DNA from: Halobacteroidaceae bacterium
GTDB taxonomy: Bacteria > Bacillota > Halanaerobiia > B1SED10-174
NCBI GenBank assembly: GCA_003551665.1
Contig: PUNE01000048.1
Coordinates: 1 to 41,998, forward strand
Length of the DNA stretch: 41,998 nucleotides
Direction: 5' to 3'
In this document: piece after piece, positions 32,144 through 39,362 of the stretch
Layout of the letters: every line of letters starts with the position of its first letter
How positions within the stretch are numbered: the first letter of the stretch is position 1
The notes under the pieces: generated by a model
Seen by the model: the letters and a program-made list of their open reading frames with translations, nothing else
Told to the model about the DNA's origin: nothing
Database searches by the model: none
Translations under genes and position numbers: made by a program

Positions 32144-33830
32144 GGTCGGGATTTTGCCCGGCCTTAATTTTTTGACGGGCTTTCGTTAATTCCCCCAATT
32201 TCTGTTCCAGTTCCCTGTATTCCATGGAATCCGGGCTGTGCTGGCCAAGCTCTCCCAGAATCCCGGCAATCCTGGTTTCGATAACCATCAGGTCACCTTC
32301 TTTAGGGGGAGCGTCTTTTTTTATGGGGAGTGGTTTTTTCCTGACCACTCCTTCCTCGAAAACGAGCTGGGTTGAGCAGAGTGAATTAACGAGATATCGA
32401 TCATGGCACACAAGGACCAGGGTTCCCTGGAAGTTTTGTAAGGCTTCTTCAAGACCAACTCTTAAGTTGAGGTCCAGGTGGGTTGTTGGTTCGTCAAGGA
32501 TTAGGAGGTCGGGTTCCTTTAACAGGAGGTGGCAAATATCAAAACGGCTTCTTTCTCCGTAACTCAGGTTGCAAAGAGGTCTTGTCAGTAATTTGGCTGG
32601 AAAACCAAGACGGGCAAGAATGGTCATAACCCATTCCCGTTTTTCCCTGGAAAAGGGCGCCAGAACATTTTTTCCAGTTTGTCGGGGAGCAGGGATTTTT
32701 TCCTCCTGTGGGAGATAGCCGATAGTGACAGATGGGCTGAGCCATAAATCTCCCTGGTGGAGCTCCTTTTCACCGGTAATTGCCCTGAGGAGAGAAGTTT
32801 TACCGCAACCGTTTGGTCCTCGCAGGGTGGTTTTTTCTCCACGGAGCAAATAGAAAGAACTTTCGGAGAAAAGAATTCTCTGGCCGAAAGCCAGGCTGCC
32901 ATTAGTCATTTCCAGAATCCTACGTCCTCTTTTTTCCGGTTCCCTCAGGTCAACGTTGAGACGGGGTTTTTTGGGGGGAGGTGGGGTAGCACTCCTGGTC
33001 TTTTTTTCCAGTTGTTTGATTTTTGATTGGGCCTGGCGTTCTTTTTTTGCTGCCCGGGCCCGAAAATATTCCTTTCCCCCTTTTTTATTTCCCAATTCTC
33101 TGGCTTTCTGACGGGATTTTTGATGACCGCTCTGGGCCCAGTTTTTGGTCCTGGTAATTTCTTGTTTCAATTTTTTCCGTTCCCGGTTTTCTTCCTCGTA
33201 AATCCGCCTCTGGGTTTTTTCCCGGTGGCTTTTTTCATTCCGGTAAAAACTATAGTTTCCAGGAAAAAGAGTTAAACTCCCATCTTTCAATTCCAATGTG
33301 GTCTGGGTTACTTTATCCAGGAAGTACCGGTCGTGAGCAATAACGAGAAGAGCTCCTGGGAAACCGGTAAGGTGGTCAATTAGCCATTCTATTCCTTTTT
33401 CATCCAGGTGGTTGGTAGGTTCATCAAGAATTAATAAGTCTGGATTTCTGTTCCAGATCCGGGCCAGGGCCAGCTTGGTTTTTTCTCCACCGCTGGCATT
33501 TTCCAGGCGTTCTTGCTCCCAGTGGTGGACTTTTTTCAACCCCATTTGTTTGCTTGAAGCCAGAAACCCCGGATGCAGTTCTTCATCAGAAATCAATTTT
33601 TCCCGGCCCTGGGTCAGGTAACCGATTGAGGGGTTTTTACCGTGAAAAAGCACCCTTCCCTTGTCCGGAGTTTTTTCTCCGGCGATAATTTCGGCCAGGG
33701 TTGTTTTTCCTGATCCATTATCTCCAATTAAGGCAACCCTGTCTTCTGTGGCTATATCAAAACTGATACCCTTCAGGACAGGATTATGGTTATAGGATTT
33801 TTCTATTTGTTGACAGCTCAAAAGAAGCAT
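32133..33830 (-). CDS. ABC-F family ATPase (ribosome-protection type)
   Basis: 565 residues with two ABC cassettes and no membrane domain. Cassette 1: Walker A GDNGSGKTT (36-44), signature ASGGEKTK, Walker B LLILDEPTNHLD. Cassette 2: GPNGCGKTS, LSYGERS (a non-canonical signature), LLILDEPTTHLD. The linker between them (about 190-310) is long, highly basic and helical (many Lys/Arg, e.g. HQKSRQKARELGNKK), as in antibiotic-resistance ABC-F proteins that displace drugs from the ribosome. A C-terminal helical extension (about 500-565) follows. GGAGGTGATC precedes ATG. The upstream attenuator strongly supports an antibiotic-responsive role. The drug class is not determinable. Confidence 0.92.
   Translation of the reverse strand: MLLLSCQQIEKSYNHNPVLKGISFDIATEDRVALIGDNGSGKTTLAEIIAGEKTPDKGRVLFHGKNPSIGYLTQGREKLISDEELHPGFLASSKQMGLKKVHHWEQERLENASGGEKTKLALARIWNRNPDLLILDEPTNHLDEKGIEWLIDHLTGFPGALLVIAHDRYFLDKVTQTTLELKDGSLTLFPGNYSFYRNEKSHREKTQRRIYEEENRERKKLKQEITRTKNWAQSGHQKSRQKARELGNKKGGKEYFRARAAKKERQAQSKIKQLEKKTRSATPPPPKKPRLNVDLREPEKRGRRILEMTNGSLAFGQRILFSESSFYLLRGEKTTLRGPNGCGKTSLLRAITGEKELHQGDLWLSPSVTIGYLPQEEKIPAPRQTGKNVLAPFSREKREWVMTILARLGFPAKLLTRPLCNLSYGERSRFDICHLLLKEPDLLILDEPTTHLDLNLRVGLEEALQNFQGTLVLVCHDRYLVNSLCSTQLVFEEGVVRKKPLPIKKDAPPKEGDLMVIETRIAGILGELGQHSPDSMEYRELEQKLGELTKARQKIKAGQNPDLKG
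32141..32173 (+). terminator. Plus-strand terminator inside the 3' end of the ABC-F gene
   Basis: TAAGGTCGGG (32141-32150) pairs with CCCGGCCTTA (32157-32166), ten pairs including one G-U, followed by A and six T residues. It begins at the stop of the small protein gene and lies within the last codons of the convergent ABC-F gene. Confidence 0.88.
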
Positions 33831-33843
33831 GTGATCACCTCCG

Positions 33844-33880
33844 AAATAAAAAATGCAGGGGAACCGAGAGTTCCCCTGCA
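33844..33880 (-). terminator. Attenuator terminator directly before the ABC-F ribosome site
   Basis: On the minus strand an 11-bp perfect stem (arms at 33870-33880 and 33854-33864, 5-nt loop) is followed by six T residues and ATTT. It ends only a few bases before the GGAGGTG of the ABC-F gene, so it would stop transcription before the gene unless disrupted. Confidence 0.92.
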
Positions 33881-33900
33881 GAAAAATACCTGATGCAGGG
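33874..33900 (-). promoter_or_regulatory. Candidate antiterminator competing with the attenuator hairpin
   Basis: On the minus strand CCCTGCA (33894-33900) can pair with TGCAGGG (33874-33880). The second arm is the 5' arm of the terminator stem, so the two structures are mutually exclusive. Base pairing was judged by eye only. Confidence 0.65.
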
Positions 33901-33916
33901 CAAAAATTATAATATT

Positions 33917-33991
33917 CCCGACCCGAAAAAGTACACGCCCTAATAACAAAAAGAAAGCGTGTCCTATTAACTTTTTTCTTAACGGGTCAGG
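33917..33991 (-). promoter_or_regulatory. Leader pairing that overlaps the leader peptide codons
   Basis: On the minus strand CCTGACCCG (33983-33991, within the leader codons) can pair with CGGGTCGGG (33917-33925), nine pairs with one G-U. The pairing encloses a second hairpin, ACACGC/GCGTGT (33957-33962 and 33933-33938), which is followed by ACTTTTT. A ribosome stalled on the leader would block the outer pairing. Confidence 0.6.
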
Positions 33992-34002
33992 GTTCTGAAC
34001 AT
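33979..34002 (-). CDS. Leader peptide of the ABC-F gene (7 codons)
   Basis: ATG at 34002 encodes MFRTLTR followed by TAA. AAGGAGG (34017-34023) lies upstream, with a rather long 14-nt gap. Its codons contain one arm of the leader pairing. Short Arg-containing leaders before ABC-F and erm genes sense ribosome-targeting antibiotics by stalling. A 20-codon in-frame extension exists, but its ATG overlaps the promoter -10 and should not be transcribed. Confidence 0.6.
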   Translation of the reverse strand: MFRTLTR

Positions 34003-34039
34003 TTTTTCTTTTGGGTCCTCCTTAAGTTTTTCTAAAAAC

Positions 34040-34068
34040 ATAATACCATTGGTTCCTTTCTCTGTCAA
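34040..34068 (-). promoter_or_regulatory. Sigma-A promoter of the ABC-F leader (minus strand)
   Basis: On the minus strand TTGACA (34063-34068), a 17-bp spacer and TATTAT (34040-34045). The expected start is about 34033, giving a leader of roughly 200 nt before the ABC-F gene. Confidence 0.85.
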
Positions 34069-34123
34069 AAAACCGGGAGCTAGGAAATTTTCAAGGGACC
34101 CTTTCCCCTGAGCCCCGGTTTTT
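34067..34123. terminator. Possible bidirectional terminator upstream of the ABC-F promoter
   Basis: ACCGGG plus GCT (34072-34081, one bulged A) can pair with AGCCCCGGT (34111-34119). A-runs and T-runs flank both sides, so either strand ends in U residues. The loop is long and holds an inner AAGGG/CCCTT stem. It may insulate the ABC-F promoter. Nothing else is evident from 34124 to 34299. Confidence 0.4.
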
Positions 34124-34319
34124 GGGAAGAGTTTTTCCGAAAACAAGTTCAGGAGAAGGGGAAGATGAAGGGAAGGCGAAATAGTTAAGATATTGATGGG
34201 CAGGGAAATTTCTTCTTTTTTTCATTGCAAGCCCATAAGGAATTTGCTAGTAAGAGTGACGGTTTTAATAGTTATTATCAACTGATATATTAACCCGGGA
34301 AGGAAAGGGGACGGCGTTA

Positions 34320-35603
34320 ATGGTAAAAATTTTTGTTTTATTTCTCTGTATTCTTTTGGGGGTCAGTGTTGCGGGGGCGAGTCCGGTTTTGGAGGGGAAC
34401 TTTTTTCCTCATGCAGCGGACCAGGCAATCAGGTTTCGGCTGACCGATTGTCAAGGGGGAGCAGAAGTTACCCTGAGGTTGAAATTAGAGCTGGAAGAAG
34501 AAAAATGGGAATCCTGGGCAACCTTTGCCGCCTGCAGGAGTGGATTTGTAGTTCCAGAAATTTATTCTCCCCTGCAGGGCTCCTATGAAGAAGCAGACCC
34601 CATGGGCCTTTTCTGGTCAATGGCTCCAGTCAATGGAATTTCCCAATCCGGAGAGTGCTTTTTCCTGGATGGACTGCAACCTTTAAATTATAAATTGATT
34701 ATTGAAGCCAACGGTAAGGTGCTTCAGACAAGAAACTTCCAGCGTTATTTCCTTGCTCCAGGCGTAGAAAAAAAATCTCTAAAGGGGGAAGACCTGGCAG
34801 GAACCTTTTTCCTACCAGAAGGTGAGCAGCAGGTCCCGGGAGTTCTTGTCCTGGGAGGTTTTGGAGGAGAATTTCATAAGCAAAGGGCTGCTCTTCTTGC
34901 AAACAGGGGTTATGCCACCCTTGCCCTGGATTATTTTGGCAAAGAAAATCTCCCCCAGGAACTTGCAGATATTCCCCTGGAATATTTCCAAAATGCGGTT
35001 ACCTGGCTGGAACAGCAAAAAAGGGTTAATGGAGAGGCAATTATCATTCTCGGGCATTCAAGGGGGGCAGAAGCAGGCCTCTTACTGGCTGCACATGATA
35101 GCCGGGTTGGCGGGGTGGTTGGGGTTTCTCCCAGCAGCATGGTCTGGCAGGGAGAGGGAGGGGGAAATGGTACTTCTACCTGGACTCTTAATGGGCTTCC
35201 GTTGCCCCACCTGCCTTTTTCTCCCGGACCAAATGGGGACGGGGAAAGTTTGGACGGAATGCTGGAAGGTATTGAGAACCGGAACGAAATAGAGGAGATC
35301 ACAATTCCCGTAGAAAAAATCAGGGGCCCTGTCCTGCTGGTTTCTGGTGGAGAGGATCGGTTCTGGCCGTCCTCCCAGATGGCAGAAATGATGGTAAAAA
35401 GGCTGGAGGATTTCTCTTTTCCTTATCAGGTTAACCACCTTAACTTTCCGGATGCAGGGCATTTATTTCGTATCCCCTATCTGCCCCGATCGAAAGCAGA
35501 GGGAAGGGGTTGTTGGTCGTGGGGAGGGTCACCCGGAATAAATTCCCGTGCCGAGGCAGAATCCTGGCAGGAAATTCTTGCCTTTTTGGCGAATTTCAAG
35601 TAA
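34320..35603 (+). CDS. Exported BAAT-type acyltransferase / acyl-CoA thioesterase-like protein
   Basis: 427 residues with an N-terminal signal peptide (about 1-20, ending VAGAS). The N-terminal domain (about 22-145) matches the acyl-CoA thioesterase/BAAT Ig-like domain, including PEIYSPLQGSYEEADPMGLF WSM spread over about 80-103. The C-terminal alpha/beta-hydrolase has a GHSRG nucleophile elbow (S247), an acid in GGEDRFWPS and a histidine in DAGHLFRIPY. Eukaryotic BAAT uses Cys as nucleophile; here it is Ser, as in thioesterases. Export argues against an acyl-CoA substrate, so the true substrate is unclear. AAGGAAAGGGG precedes ATG 34320. Confidence 0.85.
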   Translation: MVKIFVLFLCILLGVSVAGASPVLEGNFFPHAADQAIRFRLTDCQGGAEVTLRLKLELEEEKWESWATFAACRSGFVVPEIYSPLQGSYEEADPMGLFWSMAPVNGISQSGECFFLDGLQPLNYKLIIEANGKVLQTRNFQRYFLAPGVEKKSLKGEDLAGTFFLPEGEQQVPGVLVLGGFGGEFHKQRAALLANRGYATLALDYFGKENLPQELADIPLEYFQNAVTWLEQQKRVNGEAIIILGHSRGAEAGLLLAAHDSRVGGVVGVSPSSMVWQGEGGGNGTSTWTLNGLPLPHLPFSPGPNGDGESLDGMLEGIENRNEIEEITIPVEKIRGPVLLVSGGEDRFWPSSQMAEMMVKRLEDFSFPYQVNHLNFPDAGHLFRIPYLPRSKAEGRGCWSWGGSPGINSRAEAESWQEILAFLANFK

Positions 35604-35616
35604 AGGGGTGGAAGTT

Positions 35617-36180
35617 TTGCCCAAAATTTATACCCTTGGTCATTCCAATCACCCTTTTCCTGTTTTTAATGAGCTTTTGCGAAAACACGAATTAAAACGG
35701 GTTGTGGATATCCGGAGTATTCCCTTCAGCAGGACAAATCCCCAGTTCCGGAAAAAGGAACTCGAAACAGCACTCCACAAATATGGTTTTATTTATAATT
35801 TTCTTGGCCGGGAACTAGGAGGGAAAATAGATGGCCCCAACTTTTTTGATTCCCAGGGCCAAATTGACTATAAACTGGTGCGGGATTCCAGTTTTTTCCA
35901 GAGGGGAATTGGCATTCTGTCCAAATGGATTTCTCAGGGAGAAATTCCAGTTCTGGTCTGTGCGGAAAAGGATCCCCTTAAATGTCACCGGTTCTTCCTG
36001 GTGGCCCCGGCTTTACTGGAGAAGGGATGGGAGATAAGGCACATCCTTGATACAGGAGAGGCTATTACCCACCAAAGAGCCGAAGAAAATTTCCTTAAAG
36101 ACATCCCGCCATCACTTTTTTCTTCTCCCCGGGAAACTCTGGATAGAGCCTATCGATGGGGAGGGCACGATTTATTATAG
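35617..36180 (+). CDS. DUF488-family protein
   Basis: 187 residues from TTG 35617, which follows AAAGGGGTGG and gives MPKIYTLGHSNHPF, the usual family start. Family motifs are GHSNH, DIRSIPFSRTNPQF and LVCAEKDPLKCHRFF, the last with the conserved Cys-x8-Cys-His-Arg group. The biochemical function is unknown for the family. It lies 13 nt after the BAAT-like gene and 12 nt before the TPR gene, so the three are probably one transcript. Confidence 0.88.
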   Translation: MPKIYTLGHSNHPFPVFNELLRKHELKRVVDIRSIPFSRTNPQFRKKELETALHKYGFIYNFLGRELGGKIDGPNFFDSQGQIDYKLVRDSSFFQRGIGILSKWISQGEIPVLVCAEKDPLKCHRFFLVAPALLEKGWEIRHILDTGEAITHQRAEENFLKDIPPSLFSSPRETLDRAYRWGGHDLL

Positions 36181-36192
36181 GGAGGTTACGGC

Positions 36193-37689
36193 ATGCGAGG
36201 AAGTTTTAAGAGTGAATATTCCAACCAGATACACCAACTCCTGGTAACTGTTTCCCGCCATTTTTACATCAAGGAAGACGGAAGAATAGCCTACCAGGAA
36301 ACTCCTTTAAGTGCCCATTTAAAAAATGTGGGAGATGCCAGCAAAGAACCCCTTGTTTATTATATCCTCCGCGACCATTTCAGTGGGAATTTTTTCCAGG
36401 GGATTTGTTCCGGGAGGAAATTGATTCCCCTTATTGACTTTCTTTATGCGGCCTGGGAGCCCAAAGATGATAAAGCTTCCCTTGCTGGATTTCCGGAAAT
36501 TCTTTCTGTTCCCAAAAATATTTCCACTCCAGAACTGCTTTCGGGGCTGAAGGAACTGGGAATAAAGCCGGTGCATCCACCAAGCGGTTTTGCTTCTGGG
36601 ATAGCGATGATCAGGTCCCTGGAAGAAAATATTGGTTTTAATCTTTCGCGACTTGCCATTCCCGATTTGCCGGGCCTGTTAAGTGTGCAGGACAGGATAA
36701 ATAATTACATGCTGGGAGGATCGTTCCGGAAAAGTAAAAAACAGGTATGGGAGGAGGGGCTTACTCAGGACCATCCCAGGATGTCTTGGGATTTCGTTTC
36801 TTTCCGGGAAATTTTTCCCGATCCTGACCGGGAGGAATTTATTCTTCCCTGGAAAGGGGAAGAAGAGACTCCCCGGGTAGAAGTAAGGGGCAGGAGGGCT
36901 CTTCCGCCAATGGAAGGGGATGTTCCCACGCCCCAGCAGCTAGAAGAAGCCCAACAAATTGTAGAGGAGGGGAAAAAGAAGTTTTTCTCTTCAGCCAGAT
37001 CTGCCCGGGCTTTTGATGCCCTGCAGATTACTCCCTTCTGCAGTGATGCCTACCTGTACCTGGCAAATTTAAGCAAAAAAACCGATGAAAAAATTACTCT
37101 TTTCCAGAGAGCTTTGGAATCTACCAAGGTAATCTGGGGAGAAGAGTTTTTTGAGGAAATAGATCGTAATTTCTGGCATGACACGGTATCCCGGGATTAC
37201 ATGCGTGCTCTCTTTGGCCTGGGTCAGTGCTATTATGAGCAGGAAAAAATAGGCAAGGCGGCTGCAATTTTTGAGTACCTGATAAAACTCGATCCTGAAG
37301 ACAATCTGGGATCCCGCTATTTCCTTGTCAATTCGCTTTTGTATGAAGGCAACCCCAGGGATGCTCAGTTGTTTATGAGAAAATTTGATGATGATACCAG
37401 TTGTATGCTTTATGCCAGGGTTTTGCTCTGGCTTCAACTGGAGGATAAAGTTCAGGCACGTATCTCTCTGGAAGAAGCCCTGGAAGCCAATATGAGGGTT
37501 CCCTACAGATTACTGCGCATGCACCGGGTTTTTTTCCAGGAAACCGGTTATTATTATTATCCAGAAGGGAGTTCTGAAGAGGCTGAGCTTTGTGCGAGTA
37601 TCTCTCTCCCTGCCTGGAAGAAAACACCTGGGGCCAAGGACTGGCTTTTCCGCCAGGTTAAAAAGAGGAATCTCCAGCACATATATTAA
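36193..37689 (+). CDS. TPR-containing protein of unknown function
   Basis: 498 residues, no signal peptide. The N-terminal part (about 1-200) contains LVYYILRDHFSGNFF and SGFASGIAMIRSLE; the first stretch is reminiscent of a DDE-integrase-like core, but catalysis is unlikely and the similarity is weak. After a linker (about 220-250), helical repeats occupy the C-terminal half (about 255-450: ARAFDALQITPFCSDAYLYL, DYMRALFGLGQCYYEQEKIG, AAAIFEYLIKLDPEDNLGSR). The repeat region resembles ST7-like or TPR folds, suggesting protein binding. GGGAGG precedes ATG. It shares a bidirectional terminator with the convergent patatin gene. Confidence 0.75.
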   Translation: MRGSFKSEYSNQIHQLLVTVSRHFYIKEDGRIAYQETPLSAHLKNVGDASKEPLVYYILRDHFSGNFFQGICSGRKLIPLIDFLYAAWEPKDDKASLAGFPEILSVPKNISTPELLSGLKELGIKPVHPPSGFASGIAMIRSLEENIGFNLSRLAIPDLPGLLSVQDRINNYMLGGSFRKSKKQVWEEGLTQDHPRMSWDFVSFREIFPDPDREEFILPWKGEEETPRVEVRGRRALPPMEGDVPTPQQLEEAQQIVEEGKKKFFSSARSARAFDALQITPFCSDAYLYLANLSKKTDEKITLFQRALESTKVIWGEEFFEEIDRNFWHDTVSRDYMRALFGLGQCYYEQEKIGKAAAIFEYLIKLDPEDNLGSRYFLVNSLLYEGNPRDAQLFMRKFDDDTSCMLYARVLLWLQLEDKVQARISLEEALEANMRVPYRLLRMHRVFFQETGYYYYPEGSSEEAELCASISLPAWKKTPGAKDWLFRQVKKRNLQHIY

Positions 37690-37720
37690 AAAACCCCGCC
37701 TTTGGGACGGGGTTTTATTT
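37690..37720. terminator. Bidirectional terminator between TPR and patatin genes
   Basis: AAAACCCCG and CGGGGTTTT arms (about 37690-37698 and 37708-37716) form a hairpin with A/T flanks on both sides. It lies between converging stops at 37689 and 37729. Confidence 0.9.
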
Positions 37721-37728
37721 TGGCCAGG

Positions 37729-38526
37729 TTAAAAGGGAAGGATTTTTTCCCAGAATGGTTTTTTCAGTCTGAATTCCTGCAGGGCTTCCCGGGCAGCCTG
37801 ATATCCAAGCTGGATGGTTTCGGGAGTTTTTTTCAGGTCCCAGGATCCAATTTCCTTTAATTCAGGAGTAACCCAGTAGTCTGCATTGCTGGCGTGTTTT
37901 CTCTCCCGGTCGCGGGTCATCAGGTAGGTGGATTTGTAAAACATCTCAAAAATATTTCGGGGTTCTTTCAAAAGGGGAGAGTGCTGGGTCAGGTCCACTG
38001 CCACAATGGGCTTGATGTTTAGTTCCCTGAGGCGTGGCACGGGAACATTTTGGAGCACTCCACCATCAACCAGGGTCTGCCCGTTTCTTTTTACCGGGGA
38101 AAAAACTCCGGGGATTGCACAGGAGGCTGTAACCGCGGAAATAAGGTCTCCTTCATTCAGATAAACCAGGCAGTTTTCAATTATGTCAACTGCTACAACC
38201 TCCAGGTGAATTTTCAGGTCGGAAAAGGAGATCTGGCCCAGGTCTCTTTCCATTATCCGCCCGATAAAGGCTGTGTTTACAAGGCCTCGCCGGGGAAGGG
38301 ATGTTCTGCGAATATTCCGGAGGAAATCGCTTCGGTTCAATCCGAGAGCAATTTCTTCCATTTCTTCGGGTGTTATTCCTGCAGCGTAATAAGCACCGAT
38401 AACAGCTCCAGCACTTGTTCCCGTAATGGCCTGGACGGGAATATTTTTCTCTTCTAAATATTTAAGTACACCAATGTGGGCAAAACCCCTAAGGGCCCCA
38501 CCGCTCAGGGCCAGTCCGATACCCAT
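37729..38526 (-). CDS. Patatin-like phospholipase (RssA/YchK type)
   Basis: 265 residues from ATG 38526, behind GGGAGGAAT; an in-frame upstream start at 38571 precedes that ribosome site. The oxyanion motif SGGALRG (8-14), nucleophile elbow GTSAG (S38) and catalytic DGG (LVDGGVLQNVP) form the Ser-Asp dyad of patatin lipases. Bacterial members act as lipid acyl hydrolases; the substrate is unknown. The gene is single and convergent with the TPR gene. Confidence 0.92.
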   Translation of the reverse strand: MGIGLALSGGALRGFAHIGVLKYLEEKNIPVQAITGTSAGAVIGAYYAAGITPEEMEEIALGLNRSDFLRNIRRTSLPRRGLVNTAFIGRIMERDLGQISFSDLKIHLEVVAVDIIENCLVYLNEGDLISAVTASCAIPGVFSPVKRNGQTLVDGGVLQNVPVPRLRELNIKPIVAVDLTQHSPLLKEPRNIFEMFYKSTYLMTRDRERKHASNADYWVTPELKEIGSWDLKKTPETIQLGYQAAREALQEFRLKKPFWEKILPF

Positions 38527-38641
38527 TGGTATTCCTCCCTGATAAAAAATAAGAATTAAATAAGTCAGCAACCGGAACGGGAAATAAAGGTTTTCCTCCT
38601 GCAGCCAGTAGGGTTTTAATTAAAGGCTGGTTATGGCAGCT
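38527..38641. other. Start of a 417-nt stretch (38527-38943) without a confident gene
   Basis: Between the patatin gene and the next plus-strand ORF I see only a weakly supported minus-strand ORF (38642-38794) with a good promoter upstream of it. No RNA gene, repeat or plus-strand gene is convincing; a plus-strand 74-codon frame here lacks a ribosome site. Confidence 0.4.
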
Positions 38642-38794
38642 TTAGAAAACCAGTAAGAACAGAAAGGGGAAGAAAAATTTTTTTCCTATGTTTTTAGCCT
38701 TGTTTTTTGGAGAATCTTTTTTGTGTTCTGTTCTGGCCGTAAGATCCAGGACTTTGAACTCTTTTTTCTCAGCCTCCTTGGAATTATAAAACAT
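38642..38794 (-). CDS. Possible small protein with hydrophobic C-terminus (50 aa)
   Basis: 50 residues beginning MFYNSKEAEKKEFKVLD, highly charged in the middle, and ending in a short hydrophobic FFFPFLFLLVF stretch. A good minus-strand promoter lies just upstream, but the predicted transcript start is only about six bases before ATG, so translation would be nearly leaderless. No family recognised. A 79-codon frame extends upstream through the promoter. Confidence 0.3.
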   Translation of the reverse strand: MFYNSKEAEKKEFKVLDLTARTEHKKDSPKNKAKNIGKKFFFPFLFLLVF

Positions 38795-38806
38795 CCACCT
38801 GTCCTG

Positions 38807-38835
38807 ATTATAATTTACCCAGAACACCTGGTCAA
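38807..38835 (-). promoter_or_regulatory. Minus-strand promoter with a near-match LexA box
   Basis: On the minus strand TTGACC (38830-38835), a 17-bp spacer and TATAAT (38807-38812). The spacer and -35 contain GACCAGGTGTTC, one mismatch from GAAC-N4-GTTC, which is found at recA in this window. Confidence 0.5.
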
Positions 38836-38943
38836 GCAAGAATGTTCTGGGAGAAGGGGAAAACCAGAAAATTGGGTGCAATTATTTTCCAGCTCTGTTG
38901 GGACTTCTAAAATAGTTGCTGGCAAAATTTGGGCTGGCAGGAT

Positions 38944-39237
38944 ATGATAAAAATCCCACTGTTTGGTGAAACTGTTCCAGATTTGCCTTATTGTCAGGAA
39001 AAGGATAAAGGTTTTTTACAGGGTTTGCTTTTGGGAAAAAGGTTTTATTTAGAGGAAGAGAATACGAAGCCGGTTTGTAAGGGCAATAAACGCTGGTTCA
39101 TAGAGTTAATGGTTGAGACAGGTTTGATTTCAGAAAAGGTCCTGTTCCCGGCTTTTTATTATTGGAACATGAAAGAAGGAATTACTTCAGAAATCTGGAA
39201 ATCAAGGAATAAAACTTCTGGTCAAAAATCCCCTTGA
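38944..39237 (+). CDS. Hypothetical protein (97 aa)
   Basis: 97 residues from ATG 38944, starting MIKIPLFGETVPDLPYCQEK. The rest is mixed charge without signal peptide, membrane segment or recognised motif; two cysteines occur (C17, C45). The ribosome site is weak (GCAGGAT). It lies in a poorly conserved-looking stretch before the trk genes. I do not recognise a family, and it could be a chance ORF. Confidence 0.45.
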   Translation: MIKIPLFGETVPDLPYCQEKDKGFLQGLLLGKRFYLEEENTKPVCKGNKRWFIELMVETGLISEKVLFPAFYYWNMKEGITSEIWKSRNKTSGQKSP

Positions 39238-39275
39238 ATAAAGAATTTTATATATGATATTGAGCACGATTTTTC

Positions 39276-39304
39276 TTGCCAAAACCATGGAAATAGTGTA
39301 ATCT
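39276..39304 (+). promoter_or_regulatory. Probable promoter of trkA-trkH
   Basis: TTGCCA (39276-39281), a 17-bp spacer and TAATCT (39299-39304), about 60 nt before the trkA start. Confidence 0.6.
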
Positions 39305-39362
39305 TATATTAATCGGGCTGTGGCATGTACAGCTTTATTTTTTTATGGTATGAGGTGTGAAG

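Noticed and set aside
34000-34042. 20-codon version of the ABC-F leader peptide
   Set aside because: Its ATG overlaps the promoter -10 element, upstream of the expected transcription start, so it should not be in the RNA.
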